Virus record (IMG/VR): IMGVR_UViG_3300048839_000591
Span: 1 to 57,019 of that record
Source: a virus
Direction: 5' to 3' (one strand)
Length of the DNA: 57,019 nucleotides
The notes beneath the pieces were generated by a model that saw only the letters and a list, made by a program, of their open reading frames with translations, was not told the DNA's origin and made no database searches. The position numbers and the translations under genes were made by a program. Positions within the stretch are counted from its first letter, which is position 1. Each line of letters opens with the position of its first letter. Of this stretch, positions 38,819 to 48,272 are shown one piece after another.

Positions 38819-40236
38819 GATTCCCCTCCAATGCTGACGGTCTGCCGGAATGGCGCGAGTGAGACGGTGGTGGTGGGATTGGCCAGGCTGGTGGTTGCGG
38901 TGAACGGTCGCCAGGGGGCCGGTTCTTCGTCGCCGTTATCGACGCTGGCTGCGTTCGCCACCAGTGACAGATGAGCGGTGCCGGTGGGGAGCGTGACCGC
39001 GCCCAGATTCAGGCTGACGGCAGCAGCCACAATCGCGAGCGACGCTGGGCCGGTCTGAACGATGACCGCTCCCAACGTGACACTCGGGGGTTGCGCCGCG
39101 AGGCTGAGCGCGGCGGCTCCCGTCGTACCACTGATGCTGCCCATGGTGAGACTGGCGGGTTGTGCCGTGATGGTGAGCACCGCCGCGCCCGGTGCAATCG
39201 CCCCAGCGACGACGACGCTGGGAGCACGGGCAGCCAACGTCAGGGCCGCCGCTCCGGTCACGACCGTCACGGTTCCGAGCGTCACGCTTGGCGCGCCAGG
39301 ATTGACGGAGAGCGCTGCTGCCCCGGTGGCAACGGCTATCGGACCGACCGCGACACTTGGCGCTTGTGTGGCGATTGTCAGCGCGGGCGACCCGGTTGTG
39401 ACGCTGACTGCTCCAACACTGATGCTGGCAGCGTGTGCGGTCAGCGCCAGACTCGACGCGCCCGTCACGATGCTGACGCTGCCGAGCGCAACGGTTGTTT
39501 CCTGTGCCGTGATGGCCAGCGAACCAGCGCCCGCCTCAACCGTGACCGGCTCCGGCGCAGCCTCCGGCGGCTGAATGACCAGCACCACCACCGTACCCCA
39601 GGTGACGGTCGAGCCTGCGACATCCGCCGTGCCCACGTTCTCGGTGATTGCCCCCGCCGTCGCTTGCGTGGCGCTGGCAACCGTCATCGTTTGCCGGTTA
39701 TTGGCCCGGACATCGGTGATTTCGGAGGCTGTCGAGTGGGACCAGGTAAAGCCTGAGTTGTTGCTGTTCGAGCTGGCCGCGTAGCCGTGCAGAATCAGGC
39801 AATCATCACGTGGTGTCTCGATACTGGTCGGTGAGACATAGGTCAGCCCGCCGTCTTCATCGGTGATCGCGTAGACCACCCCAACCGGCGTGGTGGGGTC
39901 GTGGCCGCTTATCGCAAACGCGTGGCTTGAGCCGTCCGCGATATCCGCGCCGAGGCCAACCGCGACCGTGGTACTGTCCTCATCCCCCACCGCGCCGCCG
40001 GTTTTGCGGAGCCAGAGCTGGCGGTTGGAGACCGTTGATGAGACGACGTTGGCACTGGTCACGCCGTCGCTGACGATCTCCCAGCCGTCGGGCACGGTAA
40101 TGGTGCCCTCTTGCCGGATGTGGAGGCCAATGAGCAGGTCGTCACCGGCCTCCACCGTGGCCGGCAGTGGCACATCCCACGAGGTGAGATTATTGAACGT
40201 CTGGGTAACGACATCGCGAATCGACGGCGCGGCCAT
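38815..40236 (-). CDS. Tail fibre protein with 23-residue tandem repeats
   Basis: 473 residues. The N-terminal domain (about 1-225) resembles phage adhesin heads (WDVPLPATVEAGDDLLIGLH, HAFAISGHDPTTPVG). Residues about 228-435 are nine tandem 23-residue units of the form VTVVTGAAALTLAARAPSV plus a short end. The repetitive beta shaft probably trimerises. The short C-terminal tail (WRPFTATTSLANPTTTVSLA) may fold back. Similar units occur in the large fibre protein at 43990-47421. Confidence 0.8.
   Translation of the reverse strand: MAAPSIRDVVTQTFNNLTSWDVPLPATVEAGDDLLIGLHIRQEGTITVPDGWEIVSDGVTSANVVSSTVSNRQLWLRKTGGAVGDEDSTTVAVGLGADIADGSSHAFAISGHDPTTPVGVVYAITDEDGGLTYVSPTSIETPRDDCLILHGYAASSNSNNSGFTWSHSTASEITDVRANNRQTMTVASATQATAGAITENVGTADVAGSTVTWGTVVVLVIQPPEAAPEPVTVEAGAGSLAITAQETTVALGSVSIVTGASSLALTAHAASISVGAVSVTTGSPALTIATQAPSVAVGPIAVATGAAALSVNPGAPSVTLGTVTVVTGAAALTLAARAPSVVVAGAIAPGAAVLTITAQPASLTMGSISGTTGAAALSLAAQPPSVTLGAVIVQTGPASLAIVAAAVSLNLGAVTLPTGTAHLSLVANAASVDNGDEEPAPWRPFTATTSLANPTTTVSLAPFRQTVSIGGES
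38929..39553 (-). repeat. Nine 69-bp tandem repeats coding the fibre shaft
   Basis: Units of 23 codons (one of 22) with consensus V-x-V-x-T-G-A-A-A-L-x-L-x-A-x-A-P-S-V-x-x-G-x. DNA copies have diverged, so selection acts on the protein. In-frame gain or loss of units could change shaft length. Confidence 0.8.
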
Positions 40237-40242
40237 GCCGGT

Positions 40243-40671
40243 CTACGACCCGCCGAGCGTGACGAGCCCCGCTGCGTTCCAGGTAATCGTAAAATCCCCG
40301 CCATTACTGACCTGCGGGAAATCGGTATCGAAGTAGGCCAGCGGCACGCTATCGGTGTCGTCGTTGACGTGCAGGTAGACCACTGCCGCCGTCATAGTCC
40401 CAGCATCGAGCGCCGTCCAGGTCACATCTGAGGCATCGAGTGTGACCCGGTTGTTGGCATCGTCACGAGTGGCCGCCAGCCCCGAGAGCGCCTTGCGGCT
40501 GTAGTTCGTGCCGGATGCCTCACTGCCAGATATGTTGTCGGTGAAATCGTGGTCGGCATCAAAGGTGTAGCCCGCACCTTCGAGCATCATGACCCGGATA
40601 TCGGCGTTCTCCCAGTCAAGATCGCCCGTAGACAGCTTATCCGCGAGGTTGGTGTAGACTGCGTCTGCCAT
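40243..40671 (-). CDS. Tail-associated structural protein
   Basis: 142 residues, MADAVYTNLADKLSTGDLDW, then NADIRVMMLEGAGYTFDADH and WTALDAGTMTAAVVYLHVND. Such proteins recur among phage fibre genes and are assigned to virions by context. Coupled neither by overlap nor by a long gap to its neighbours. Confidence 0.65.
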   Translation of the reverse strand: MADAVYTNLADKLSTGDLDWENADIRVMMLEGAGYTFDADHDFTDNISGSEASGTNYSRKALSGLAATRDDANNRVTLDASDVTWTALDAGTMTAAVVYLHVNDDTDSVPLAYFDTDFPQVSNGGDFTITWNAAGLVTLGGS

Positions 40672-40686
40672 TGGTGGTTCCTCCTC

Positions 40687-42123
40687 CTAATTTGGCCAGG
40701 AAACCCCTGGCTCGTCGTATAAGGTCACGCGGGTTGGTTGATCGAGCGCTTTGGAGGGATCGTCTTCATGGATGAAGTCCCGCACGCCGCTGGTGAAGCC
40801 GATATGCTGTTTCACCGCGTATTCGCTGGTGTTTGGTCGCTCTGGGCCGGTGCCAAGGAGCTTCTGCCCGTAGATATCGGTCCAGTAGACCCCCGGCTCA
40901 CAGAGCGCACCCATCGCCATCCGTGATGTCCAACGGAGCGTTGAGTTGTGCCAGGGTGTGCCAGCTAACTTCTCTTCCATCGACCCAGACTCAATCGCAG
41001 TTGAGTCCATATTCCGGTAGGTGAAGACGTAGCTAAAGAACGGCTTGCCACCAATCGAGACAAACGGGTGTTGCCGCTTCTTATCCGAATCGAATGTGCT
41101 CACCATGTAGAAGGCGATGCCGCGATTGCCGCTTCTGAGTTCTTCCGCTGCTTGTTTCGGGTTCCGTTTATGCCGATCCACGAACGCGTGTTTATCAAAG
41201 GGCGTGACCGCGCTACTTCTGGCGTGGACGCCAGCAATCCCCATGACGAACCGCACGTCGATGTAGGTGCCGTTTGGCCCCAAGAGCACGCAGCGAATCG
41301 GGATGTAGGACGCCCACTCCCAGTCAGGATTCCGGTCCTTGACCAACGGTGGCTGTGCCCAGGCAATCAAGCGATTGTCGTTCACATTAATGAACTGGTG
41401 GAAGGATTCGTAGGGCGTGCCCTTGCCAACCACCTGCACCTTGTACTGTTGAGTGTGGAACGGCATGTCCGCGGGTGTCTTCCCGCGCAGTCGCAGGTGT
41501 TCATATTCGAGTTCGAGCAAGTCATCAAGGTCAACCGGAGGAATGCCCCGTGCGGCAAACTCCCCGCTTTCGTCCGGGTTGTCGCCGTGCTCATGCTCAA
41601 AAAGGCAGCCGGTCACAGGATCAATGGCCGGATGCCAGCGACCATGTAACCGTGTATGCCAGGGAACGCCGCACGCCGTGCCCGCTTCGGGCAGTGGTGG
41701 ATCAGGCTCAACCGGCGGCTCTGGCTCCACTATCTCGCTGACCGTTACCGGGATGATGACGCGGTCAATCTGCGCACGACCAGCCCGCGCTGTTGCTTGC
41801 AACTCAATCGTGCCAGGAAAGCCGGACAGGTCCACGGTGCCAGTCCACGGTGCGCTAGAGAGCGTCTCGATGGGGGTCCATGGATCACTCGGACGCAACC
41901 GGGCGTTGATGTTCACCTTCTCCGTCGCTGCTGGCACACGTAGCCGCACGGTTGATTTCGGGAGCACCGTCGCGCTGGGCTGTGGCTCCAGAAACTCGAG
42001 GTCGTCATCCTCTGGTTCCGGGTCAACCGGCGGGTCAGGATCTGGCAATGGGTCGGCTGGCAGGCCAACCACCTGAATCGTGACCGTCTCGCCGGGTTTG
42101 ACCTGGAGTTCAATCGGGTCCAT
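40687..42123 (-). CDS. Large fibre-block protein with Ig-like domain, unknown catalytic part
   Basis: 478 residues. An N-terminal beta domain and Pro/Glu/Asp linkers (DPDPPVDPEPEDDD), an Ig-like region (about 50-140), a second Pro-rich linker, then a 330-residue C-terminal domain beginning CGVPWHTRLHGRWHPAIDPV with FEHEHGDNPDESGEF. Clustered His/Glu could form a metal site. Possibly an enzymatic tail part acting on the cell envelope; no family recognised. Confidence 0.6.
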   Translation of the reverse strand: MDPIELQVKPGETVTIQVVGLPADPLPDPDPPVDPEPEDDDLEFLEPQPSATVLPKSTVRLRVPAATEKVNINARLRPSDPWTPIETLSSAPWTGTVDLSGFPGTIELQATARAGRAQIDRVIIPVTVSEIVEPEPPVEPDPPLPEAGTACGVPWHTRLHGRWHPAIDPVTGCLFEHEHGDNPDESGEFAARGIPPVDLDDLLELEYEHLRLRGKTPADMPFHTQQYKVQVVGKGTPYESFHQFINVNDNRLIAWAQPPLVKDRNPDWEWASYIPIRCVLLGPNGTYIDVRFVMGIAGVHARSSAVTPFDKHAFVDRHKRNPKQAAEELRSGNRGIAFYMVSTFDSDKKRQHPFVSIGGKPFFSYVFTYRNMDSTAIESGSMEEKLAGTPWHNSTLRWTSRMAMGALCEPGVYWTDIYGQKLLGTGPERPNTSEYAVKQHIGFTSGVRDFIHEDDPSKALDQPTRVTLYDEPGVSWPN

Positions 42124-42146
42124 GGTTCCGTTCCTGTTCTGGTGCC

Positions 42147-43667
42147 CTAATCCGTGATGCTGTACGCCGTCTTGGTCGTGCTGTTCAGGACCGCCACACC
42201 GGAGAGCGTATTGGCCGTGCCAGCGTTGGTGATTTCGTTCGATGGGTCACCGTCGACGGTGGTCCTGAGTGAGATACGCCGAAACTCGTTGCGGTTGGAG
42301 TCGGCATCCAACACAATCGCGTCAACCATCCGGTTACTGAAGACTGGCGAGTTGGCTGGTGTGTAGCGGTTGACGAACTCGTTATCGCTGGAATTGACCA
42401 GGATGATGCCGTGCCCGAGTGCCGAGCCTGATTCGACCCAGGAGATGCCACCATCGACCACCGTACCGCCGGTATTGGTCGCGGGCCAGGTCGGCTCAGA
42501 TGCGCCACTAGTGCCACCGTTGGCCGCCGTGAAGTAGCTCAAGGTTGTCGCAGAGCCTGACCCCTTGAGGCTGGGACTGACGACGCGCGCGCCACTGGCA
42601 TAGACGGTCGTGCCCGCCCAGCTCGCATCGGTGGCATCCGGGGTTCCCAGACCAAAGCCGTCGATGGTGTTGTGGTGACAATTCTCGAAATAGAACTGCC
42701 CTAACTCACCTTGCCCCTCGTTGCTGACGTTGACCATGGTGACGCGGGTCGAGTTGGTGAATCGGAATCCATAGCCCTCGTTGCCTGACCGCCCGCCGTT
42801 ACAGAACACGTTGTCGATGGATGTCTCATAGAATCGCCCGGAGAGCGTGTTGGTGTAGCCACCGCGCCGGACCATCGGATGCAGATTGATGAGCTTGCAA
42901 TAGCCCATGCCGATGGTATCCGCGCCAAGGTCGCTACTGGTGCCATCGGGTAGCCGCAGTAAGAGTGTGTCGTACTGCGGATTGGCGCCCTGGCTGGGGT
43001 CGCCAAAGACGTTCTCCCACTTCGACAGGCGGCACCCGACTTCGAGATCAATGAACACCTCGTGGTAGGTATTCGAGCCCTCAATCAGGATGTTCTCTAA
43101 ATCCAGTTGCAGCCACTCGGCTGTTCCCGGCGTGCCGTTGGCCTTGTGCCAGATAGCTTTCGTGCCAACGACAAACGGTAGGCTAATCGTCAGGTTGCTA
43201 ATCTTCTGATGCCAGGCGCGTGACGTGGCGGCCTCCCACTCGAAGATGCCCCGGTTGGTGGGGAACGCTCCACTGCCTTTGACCCGACAGGTGCGAATCC
43301 CCGAGCCGACCACTTCCACCACCGTGGACGGCGTTGTGCCGGTGCGTGGCAGGACAATCGGCGCGCTGGTCACGTAGGTGCCTGGCTGCTGGAAATAGAG
43401 TTTCCAGCCGGTGAATGACGTGGTTCCCAGCGCCTTGATATCGGTGATCGCACTGGCCAGGGCCGTGGCGTTATCGGTCGTATCATCTGGCACGATGCCC
43501 CAGTCAGCGACGTCGACCCAGTTGGTAAAACGTGCCTGAATCGTGCGGGCAATCGTTGAGGCGTAGCCAGCATCGACCGAATCCAGGTTTTCGATACCCT
43601 CCTGCAAATCGTTGATGTAGTCGGCCTCGATGGTGCCGCCGTCGCTCACACGGTCAAACGTCGTCAT
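42147..43667 (-). CDS. Tailspike-like protein with right-handed beta-helix
   Basis: 506 residues. A short N-terminal helix (EADYINDLQEGIENLDS) for attachment, then VADWGIVPDDTTDNATALAS, the classic entry to a pectate-lyase-like beta-helix, and regularly spaced Asn/Gly-rich turns (FENCHHNTIDGFGLG, VNSSDNEFVNRYTP). Such tailspikes bind and often cut surface polysaccharides, which makes it the best depolymerase candidate here. Confidence 0.82.
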   Translation of the reverse strand: MTTFDRVSDGGTIEADYINDLQEGIENLDSVDAGYASTIARTIQARFTNWVDVADWGIVPDDTTDNATALASAITDIKALGTTSFTGWKLYFQQPGTYVTSAPIVLPRTGTTPSTVVEVVGSGIRTCRVKGSGAFPTNRGIFEWEAATSRAWHQKISNLTISLPFVVGTKAIWHKANGTPGTAEWLQLDLENILIEGSNTYHEVFIDLEVGCRLSKWENVFGDPSQGANPQYDTLLLRLPDGTSSDLGADTIGMGYCKLINLHPMVRRGGYTNTLSGRFYETSIDNVFCNGGRSGNEGYGFRFTNSTRVTMVNVSNEGQGELGQFYFENCHHNTIDGFGLGTPDATDASWAGTTVYASGARVVSPSLKGSGSATTLSYFTAANGGTSGASEPTWPATNTGGTVVDGGISWVESGSALGHGIILVNSSDNEFVNRYTPANSPVFSNRMVDAIVLDADSNRNEFRRISLRTTVDGDPSNEITNAGTANTLSGVAVLNSTTKTAYSITD

Positions 43668-43675
43668 CGCTGCCC

Positions 43676-43990
43676 CTAACTAATCGTGAACGGGTCACGC
43701 CGGACATGCACCCGCCCCCGGCTGGATTGGTCGACCGTGCCCTCGCCGACACAGAGAATGTCCCAGGTGCCAGAAACATCGACCTGCCACTCCAGGTTGA
43801 AGATGCCCTCAGATATCCGCGTCGCCTCGGCATCGCTGTCATAGACATAGCTGTCCTGGACACCCAGCGGATTCTCCACATAGAAGGTGACGGTATCCGG
43901 GTCAGCCACATCGCCCGCGGCGTCGCGAAACGTCACCCGAAATTGCACGGTGTCGAAGCGGTCAACGTCATTCAGTAGCGCAATCGTCAT
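43676..43990 (-). CDS. Small Ig-like tail protein
   Basis: 104 residues: MTIALLNDVDRFDTVQFRVT, DPDTVTFYVENPLGVQDSYV and FNLEWQVDVSGTWDILCVGE. A single beta-sandwich of the type found in phage fibre blocks. It overlaps the large fibre gene stop (TAATG). Confidence 0.7.
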   Translation of the reverse strand: MTIALLNDVDRFDTVQFRVTFRDAAGDVADPDTVTFYVENPLGVQDSYVYDSDAEATRISEGIFNLEWQVDVSGTWDILCVGEGTVDQSSRGRVHVRRDPFTIS

Positions 43991-46900
43991 TACAGGTTCT
44001 CCAATCCACCTCGGGCACTCCCAACCAACGCCAGCTCACCGTCTGCCTCGCTGTCGATCTCAAGCGCACCGACACCGCCGCCCGTCAGGACGATCGCGCC
44101 GGTTGCCTGTTCCACCACCGACAGCACGCCCGTTGCGCTCCCCACCAGTGAGAGCACGCCGCCCACGACGTTGGTCAGATAGACGGTGACACTCGCCGTA
44201 TCGAGCAGATCCCCGTCGCTATCCAGCCCCTGGACCGTGATGGTATAGCTGCCATCGGCGAAGGGTTCGGTATCCCAGCTATAGGTCAGGGTTGGAGCGC
44301 CAGCAAAACGCGCCTGGCCAAAGAGCGATTGACCGAAGATGCCGACGGGCAGGCTGGTCGCATGGAGCACGTCATTAATGAAGAGCTTGAGCGTTGCCAC
44401 CGCGCCGGTTGAGGTGACGCTGATGGTCACCGTGTCACTGACTGTGGTGGCTGTCAGTGGGGCGGTAATCGTGACCGTGCCGGGAGCGCTCACGACACTG
44501 GGGGCCTGTGCGCTCAGACTGAGACTCGCCGCCCCGGTAGCAACCGTGACACTGCCGAGCGTGATGCTGGTGGCTTGGGCCGCGAGCGTGAGCGAAGCTG
44601 CGCCGGTCTCGACCGTGACCGCCCCCAGCGTGATGACCGCCGAATTGGCCGCGATCGTGTCGCCCGATCCGCCGTTGGCAGACGTCGCCACGAGATCCGA
44701 GGAATGGGCATTCAGCTCGACGTAGCCGTTCGCAAAGTCGCGCCGGTAGACGCCGGAGGCGTTCACTTTGACGTAATCACCGTCTGGCGCGCCGAGGTCG
44801 ATATCCATCTCGGGAATCAGCCGCAGTCTGCGGTAGCGGTCGGAGTCGGCAATGCGGATGTCACACTGGCCCGACTCAGCAATCAACAGATGCGCGCCGT
44901 AGGCAAAGAGCATCTGTTGCTGAATCGTGCTACTCAGGTCGTCGGTATCGGGAATCGGGCTGGTCGTGTCGATGATCTGGGCGTTGACACAAATCCGCGT
45001 ATCGTGGTCATCAATAATCTGCTTGAGCATGACGAGCTGGTCTTCGAAGTCCTCCGCGCTACGGAATCCCGAGCCGTTGCCCGCCGTGTAGCCCGCTTCA
45101 AAGAGCGCCCAGTCGAGGTTCTTGGCAATCTGCTCTTGCTCGTATTCCGGCCCGCCGTCGTATTTCTGGGTGTGGATACCACGGGTGACGTTGCCACCAA
45201 TCCAGACACCGACCTCCTGCATGTACTGGACATCCGCCACGGCGGTATCCAGGTAGGTCTTGTTATGGCCGGACGTGCCATATTCAACCGTGCTGGTGCC
45301 GTTGACCCGCGTGCGACAGTCCATGTTGTCGAACTGCCAGGCCGTGAAGCGCTTGGTTGCCGTCGCCTCCGACGTGGACCAGGCCGCGCGCATCCATCGA
45401 AGCTGCTGCCGTCGTTTGAAGGCTTGCCAGTCCTCGTTGCCCGGGTCCATGCAGTAGGTGACATTCGCGCCGAGCACGTAGAAGAGTGGGACGGTGCCAC
45501 CGGCTTGATGCAAGAACCAGGCAGTCCCCGCATTGGCCGTGAAATCGTTGTAGGCCGTCGCATCCCACAACCAGCTATTGCGCCCGGTATCGACCTGCCA
45601 GATATTCGCCGCCGTGCCACCACTCGGGATGGCCGTCGAGCCGGTGTACTTGACCTCATTCGAAAGCACGTACTGGGCAATGTGGCTGTTCTGTGCCCGC
45701 CCGCCGTGGGTGCGGAGCACGGTCGTCCAGGCGGTGCCGCTATAGGAATCGTCATAGGTGCCGACGATGTAGTTCTGGTCGGCCCAATCCTCAACCGTCA
45801 CGTCACCGTTGGTGTCGGTGTCCGAATAGGCATTGTTCCAGATGGCCGTCTCGGCATAGCGGGTCGCGCTCTCGGGAAATGAGTAGGGGCCAAGCATCGT
45901 CCAGGGGCCATCAATCGTGATCGGATTGGTACCACTGACCCCATCATCATCCGCCCAGGTGAGCCGCACATCGCTGTACTCGGTGCCACCGGAGAGGCCG
46001 ACAATCGCGAACTCAACTTCCGTCGAGGTCCGCTTGATCTCATAGAGCGTCTTAGCCGTGAAGTCGGTCCCGTTGGTGGACACCTCAGCAGAGAGCGTCG
46101 CGTTCTGGTTCTCATCGCCGGTATAGGCCGCCGTGCCGTAGATGATCGTTTCCTGGTAACTGGTGACACTGGCAGCACCGGCAACCAGCACATTCGGCTG
46201 GCTATAGCTCACCGTGGCTGTGGTGCGTTCGGATGCGCTGGAATGCTCGTAGGCACTGATGTCGATAAAGGAGTCCGTGCCCGGCGTCCGGTTCTGGCTC
46301 GTCACCATCACGTTGACGTGGGTGATATCACCCTCAACCGCGTCGCGAACCTCTTGCAGCAGGTCAGCCAGGTCGACTGTGTAGGTGCCACCGTTCAGCC
46401 AATCGTCTGGCGTGTAGGTGATTTTGGCCGTCGTCAAGGTCCGGCCACTGTAGCTACTGGCCAGGCTGCCGCCGGAGAGACCCGCCCAGGACGTGGGGCT
46501 CTGCACCTTCTCGAGGTAGATATCGAGTGTCGGTATCGTCCCGGTGCCGTTCTGAAATGCAGTGAACACGACCTCAAACGAGTTGATGTTGACGCCATCA
46601 GGCACCGGGGTATCAAGTTCAACAATCAGCGAGCCGTCGTAGACCCGGCCATCACCACCGCCAGCGGCATCTGTGCCCACAATGACCCGCGTGCCGGTCA
46701 CACTGCCGGAGTTGTCCGAGTGCACATAGGCATCATGGTCACCGTCTGGCACCGCCCCCTCGGTCGTGGTTTTGTAGACCGTGGGAGCCTGCGCCGCGAC
46801 AACAATGGCCGCCGTGCCGGTGGTGACCGTAACCGGGGCTGGTTCGCTCCAATCGATCGTCAGTTTCGGATCGCTGGTTGTGCCGCCGGTATTGGCGCTA

Positions 46901-47421
46901 TCGAACGTGACGTACTCATCCGCCGTCGGCTCGCTCTGGCTGACGTTCTCGGCTGAACAGATCAGCAGCCGGGTCGCACCTGTTTTGTTGATGGCAGACC
47001 GGAAATTCGTGCCGTCCTCGGTGAATGCGTTGTAGCCACTGCTGTAACCGCTACTATTCCAGGTTGCCAGCCGGGTCAGGCCAGAGAGTTGCGCCGGCGT
47101 GCGCCAATCGCCGGTATCGAGCGACGTTGACCAATCGTAGGTACGCGCTTCAGCCACGAAATCAGTGGTCGAGTTATCGGTTAGGCCGTCCAGTGCCAGT
47201 TCAACTGAATTGATGACCGCGTCATCATCGAGCCCGCTGGTATCAAATGAGACGAACGACTGGTAGACGATAAAATTGACCGGCGTCGTTTGACCGACTA
47301 GCAGATTGCCAGCCGCCTGCGCACTCAGGCTTGACCCAGCCGCCGCGCCAGCGTAGTTATTGAAGGCGCTCGACTGAATGTAGCCGTCGCTGGTATCGGC
47401 GTAGACGGTCAACGTTGCCAT
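43990..47421 (-). CDS. Giant tail fibre with carbohydrate-binding and glycoside-hydrolase-like domains
   Basis: 1143 residues. Two lectin-like beta-sandwiches (about 1-195 and 225-400; YIQSSAFNNYAGAAAG, FVSFDTSGLDDDAVINSVEL), one shaft repeat (about 196-216) and an FN3-like stretch follow. Residues about 505-925 resemble putative TIM-barrel glycoside hydrolases (WLWDATAYNDF, FTAWQFDNMDCR, VYRRDFANGYVELN). After this come two or more shaft repeats, an Ig-like domain and a Gly/Leu/Ser tail. It is probably the host-binding and glycan-degrading fibre. Confidence 0.78.
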   Translation of the reverse strand: MATLTVYADTSDGYIQSSAFNNYAGAAAGSSLSAQAAGNLLVGQTTPVNFIVYQSFVSFDTSGLDDDAVINSVELALDGLTDNSTTDFVAEARTYDWSTSLDTGDWRTPAQLSGLTRLATWNSSGYSSGYNAFTEDGTNFRSAINKTGATRLLICSAENVSQSEPTADEYVTFDSANTGGTTSDPKLTIDWSEPAPVTVTTGTAAIVVAAQAPTVYKTTTEGAVPDGDHDAYVHSDNSGSVTGTRVIVGTDAAGGGDGRVYDGSLIVELDTPVPDGVNINSFEVVFTAFQNGTGTIPTLDIYLEKVQSPTSWAGLSGGSLASSYSGRTLTTAKITYTPDDWLNGGTYTVDLADLLQEVRDAVEGDITHVNVMVTSQNRTPGTDSFIDISAYEHSSASERTTATVSYSQPNVLVAGAASVTSYQETIIYGTAAYTGDENQNATLSAEVSTNGTDFTAKTLYEIKRTSTEVEFAIVGLSGGTEYSDVRLTWADDDGVSGTNPITIDGPWTMLGPYSFPESATRYAETAIWNNAYSDTDTNGDVTVEDWADQNYIVGTYDDSYSGTAWTTVLRTHGGRAQNSHIAQYVLSNEVKYTGSTAIPSGGTAANIWQVDTGRNSWLWDATAYNDFTANAGTAWFLHQAGGTVPLFYVLGANVTYCMDPGNEDWQAFKRRQQLRWMRAAWSTSEATATKRFTAWQFDNMDCRTRVNGTSTVEYGTSGHNKTYLDTAVADVQYMQEVGVWIGGNVTRGIHTQKYDGGPEYEQEQIAKNLDWALFEAGYTAGNGSGFRSAEDFEDQLVMLKQIIDDHDTRICVNAQIIDTTSPIPDTDDLSSTIQQQMLFAYGAHLLIAESGQCDIRIADSDRYRRLRLIPEMDIDLGAPDGDYVKVNASGVYRRDFANGYVELNAHSSDLVATSANGGSGDTIAANSAVITLGAVTVETGAASLTLAAQATSITLGSVTVATGAASLSLSAQAPSVVSAPGTVTITAPLTATTVSDTVTISVTSTGAVATLKLFINDVLHATSLPVGIFGQSLFGQARFAGAPTLTYSWDTEPFADGSYTITVQGLDSDGDLLDTASVTVYLTNVVGGVLSLVGSATGVLSVVEQATGAIVLTGGGVGALEIDSEADGELALVGSARGGLENL

Positions 47422-47422
47422 G

Positions 47423-47809
47423 CTAGCGCCCTCGACTCCGCTTCACTGACCCAGCCACCGCCTGACCGATCATCGCCTGCCAGGCAGCATCAAGATCCTC
47501 ACGGAGCACCGTCTCGCCCGTCTCAGGGTCGGACTCGCGAACCATGACCGGTGGGTTGACGAACAAATAGGGATTGTTCAGCGCGATAGGCTTGCCGTCC
47601 TGTGTCGCTGCCAGCGTGACACGCAGCATCGTCCCATCGCGCACCGGCCCCTCGACCACGCTGATGCTGAGGCCGTCATGCTCGAATGTAGTCGGTAGGC
47701 TGGCCTTGGTGTAGGCATCGGCACGCAAGACGGCGCGTTCAGTTACGCTCTTGCCTTCGAGCGACCGGCTCACGTCGCCCCGTTCGATGTCACGAATCCC
47801 GGTACTCAT
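47423..47809 (-). CDS. Fibre-block protein, unknown function
   Basis: 128 residues, MSTGIRDIERGDVSRSLEGK, beta-rich centre (ISVVEGPVRDGTMLRVTLAA) and a basic end. It resembles small virion-associated proteins by position and composition only. Confidence 0.6.
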   Translation of the reverse strand: MSTGIRDIERGDVSRSLEGKSVTERAVLRADAYTKASLPTTFEHDGLSISVVEGPVRDGTMLRVTLAATQDGKPIALNNPYLFVNPPVMVRESDPETGETVLREDLDAAWQAMIGQAVAGSVKRSRGR

Positions 47810-48012
47810 GCGGATTCTCCAAAGAACTCGGACAATTCACCATGCTCGTAGAGATGCTTGGTCAGGCGGAGCCAGTTGAACTCCTGATGGGTCCACTCGA
47901 CAAAGGTGTTTTTACCCCGGTCGCCAGCTACGCGCATGGTCACGCAGCGACTCGCCTGATAGACCTGTAACGGGCTGTAGGCTGACGTATCCGGTGGTCT
48001 CGGTGCGCTCAT
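47806..48012 (-). CDS. Small protein, unknown function
   Basis: 68 residues, MSAPRPPDTSAYSPLQVYQA, then TFVEWTHQEFNWLRLTKHLY. It overlaps both neighbours by four bases. No motif recognised. Confidence 0.6.
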   Translation of the reverse strand: MSAPRPPDTSAYSPLQVYQASRCVTMRVAGDRGKNTFVEWTHQEFNWLRLTKHLYEHGELSEFFGESA

Positions 48013-48272
48013 GGTGTCGCCTCCCGTTCCTCGATACGGTCGATGTCGCCAATCACCATGCCGGGTTGAGATTCGCCAGTCGGGTGCGCGTGAATCCGCT
48101 CCCGGTCGGTCATGACCGTGATGGTGTCGCCGGTCACCGTGACGTTCTCGACCGATTCGCTGATGTCGTCGTTGTTGTGCCAGACGTGAGGGCGTTGGCT
48201 CGGTGGCATGGCTGGATGCCAGATATGCACCCGACGGCTTGGCTCGTGTTCGATGAAGACCCGCCCGCTCAT
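48009..48272 (-). CDS. Small protein after endolysin
   Basis: 87 residues, MSGRVFIEHEPSRRVHIWHP, with many His and a beta-rich second half (ENVTVTGDTITVMTDRE). Coupled to the endolysin gene by ATGA. Function unknown. Confidence 0.6.
   Translation of the reverse strand: MSGRVFIEHEPSRRVHIWHPAMPPSQRPHVWHNNDDISESVENVTVTGDTITVMTDRERIHAHPTGESQPGMVIGDIDRIEEREATP

Noticed and set aside
38929-39553. Possible CRISPR array or diversity-generating repeat
   Set aside because: The 69-bp units are in-frame coding repeats without constant repeats and variable spacers, and no reverse transcriptase or Cas gene is present.
44575-45882. 435-aa plus-strand frame opposite the giant fibre gene
   Set aside because: Antisense shadow in high-GC coding sequence; no plausible domain.
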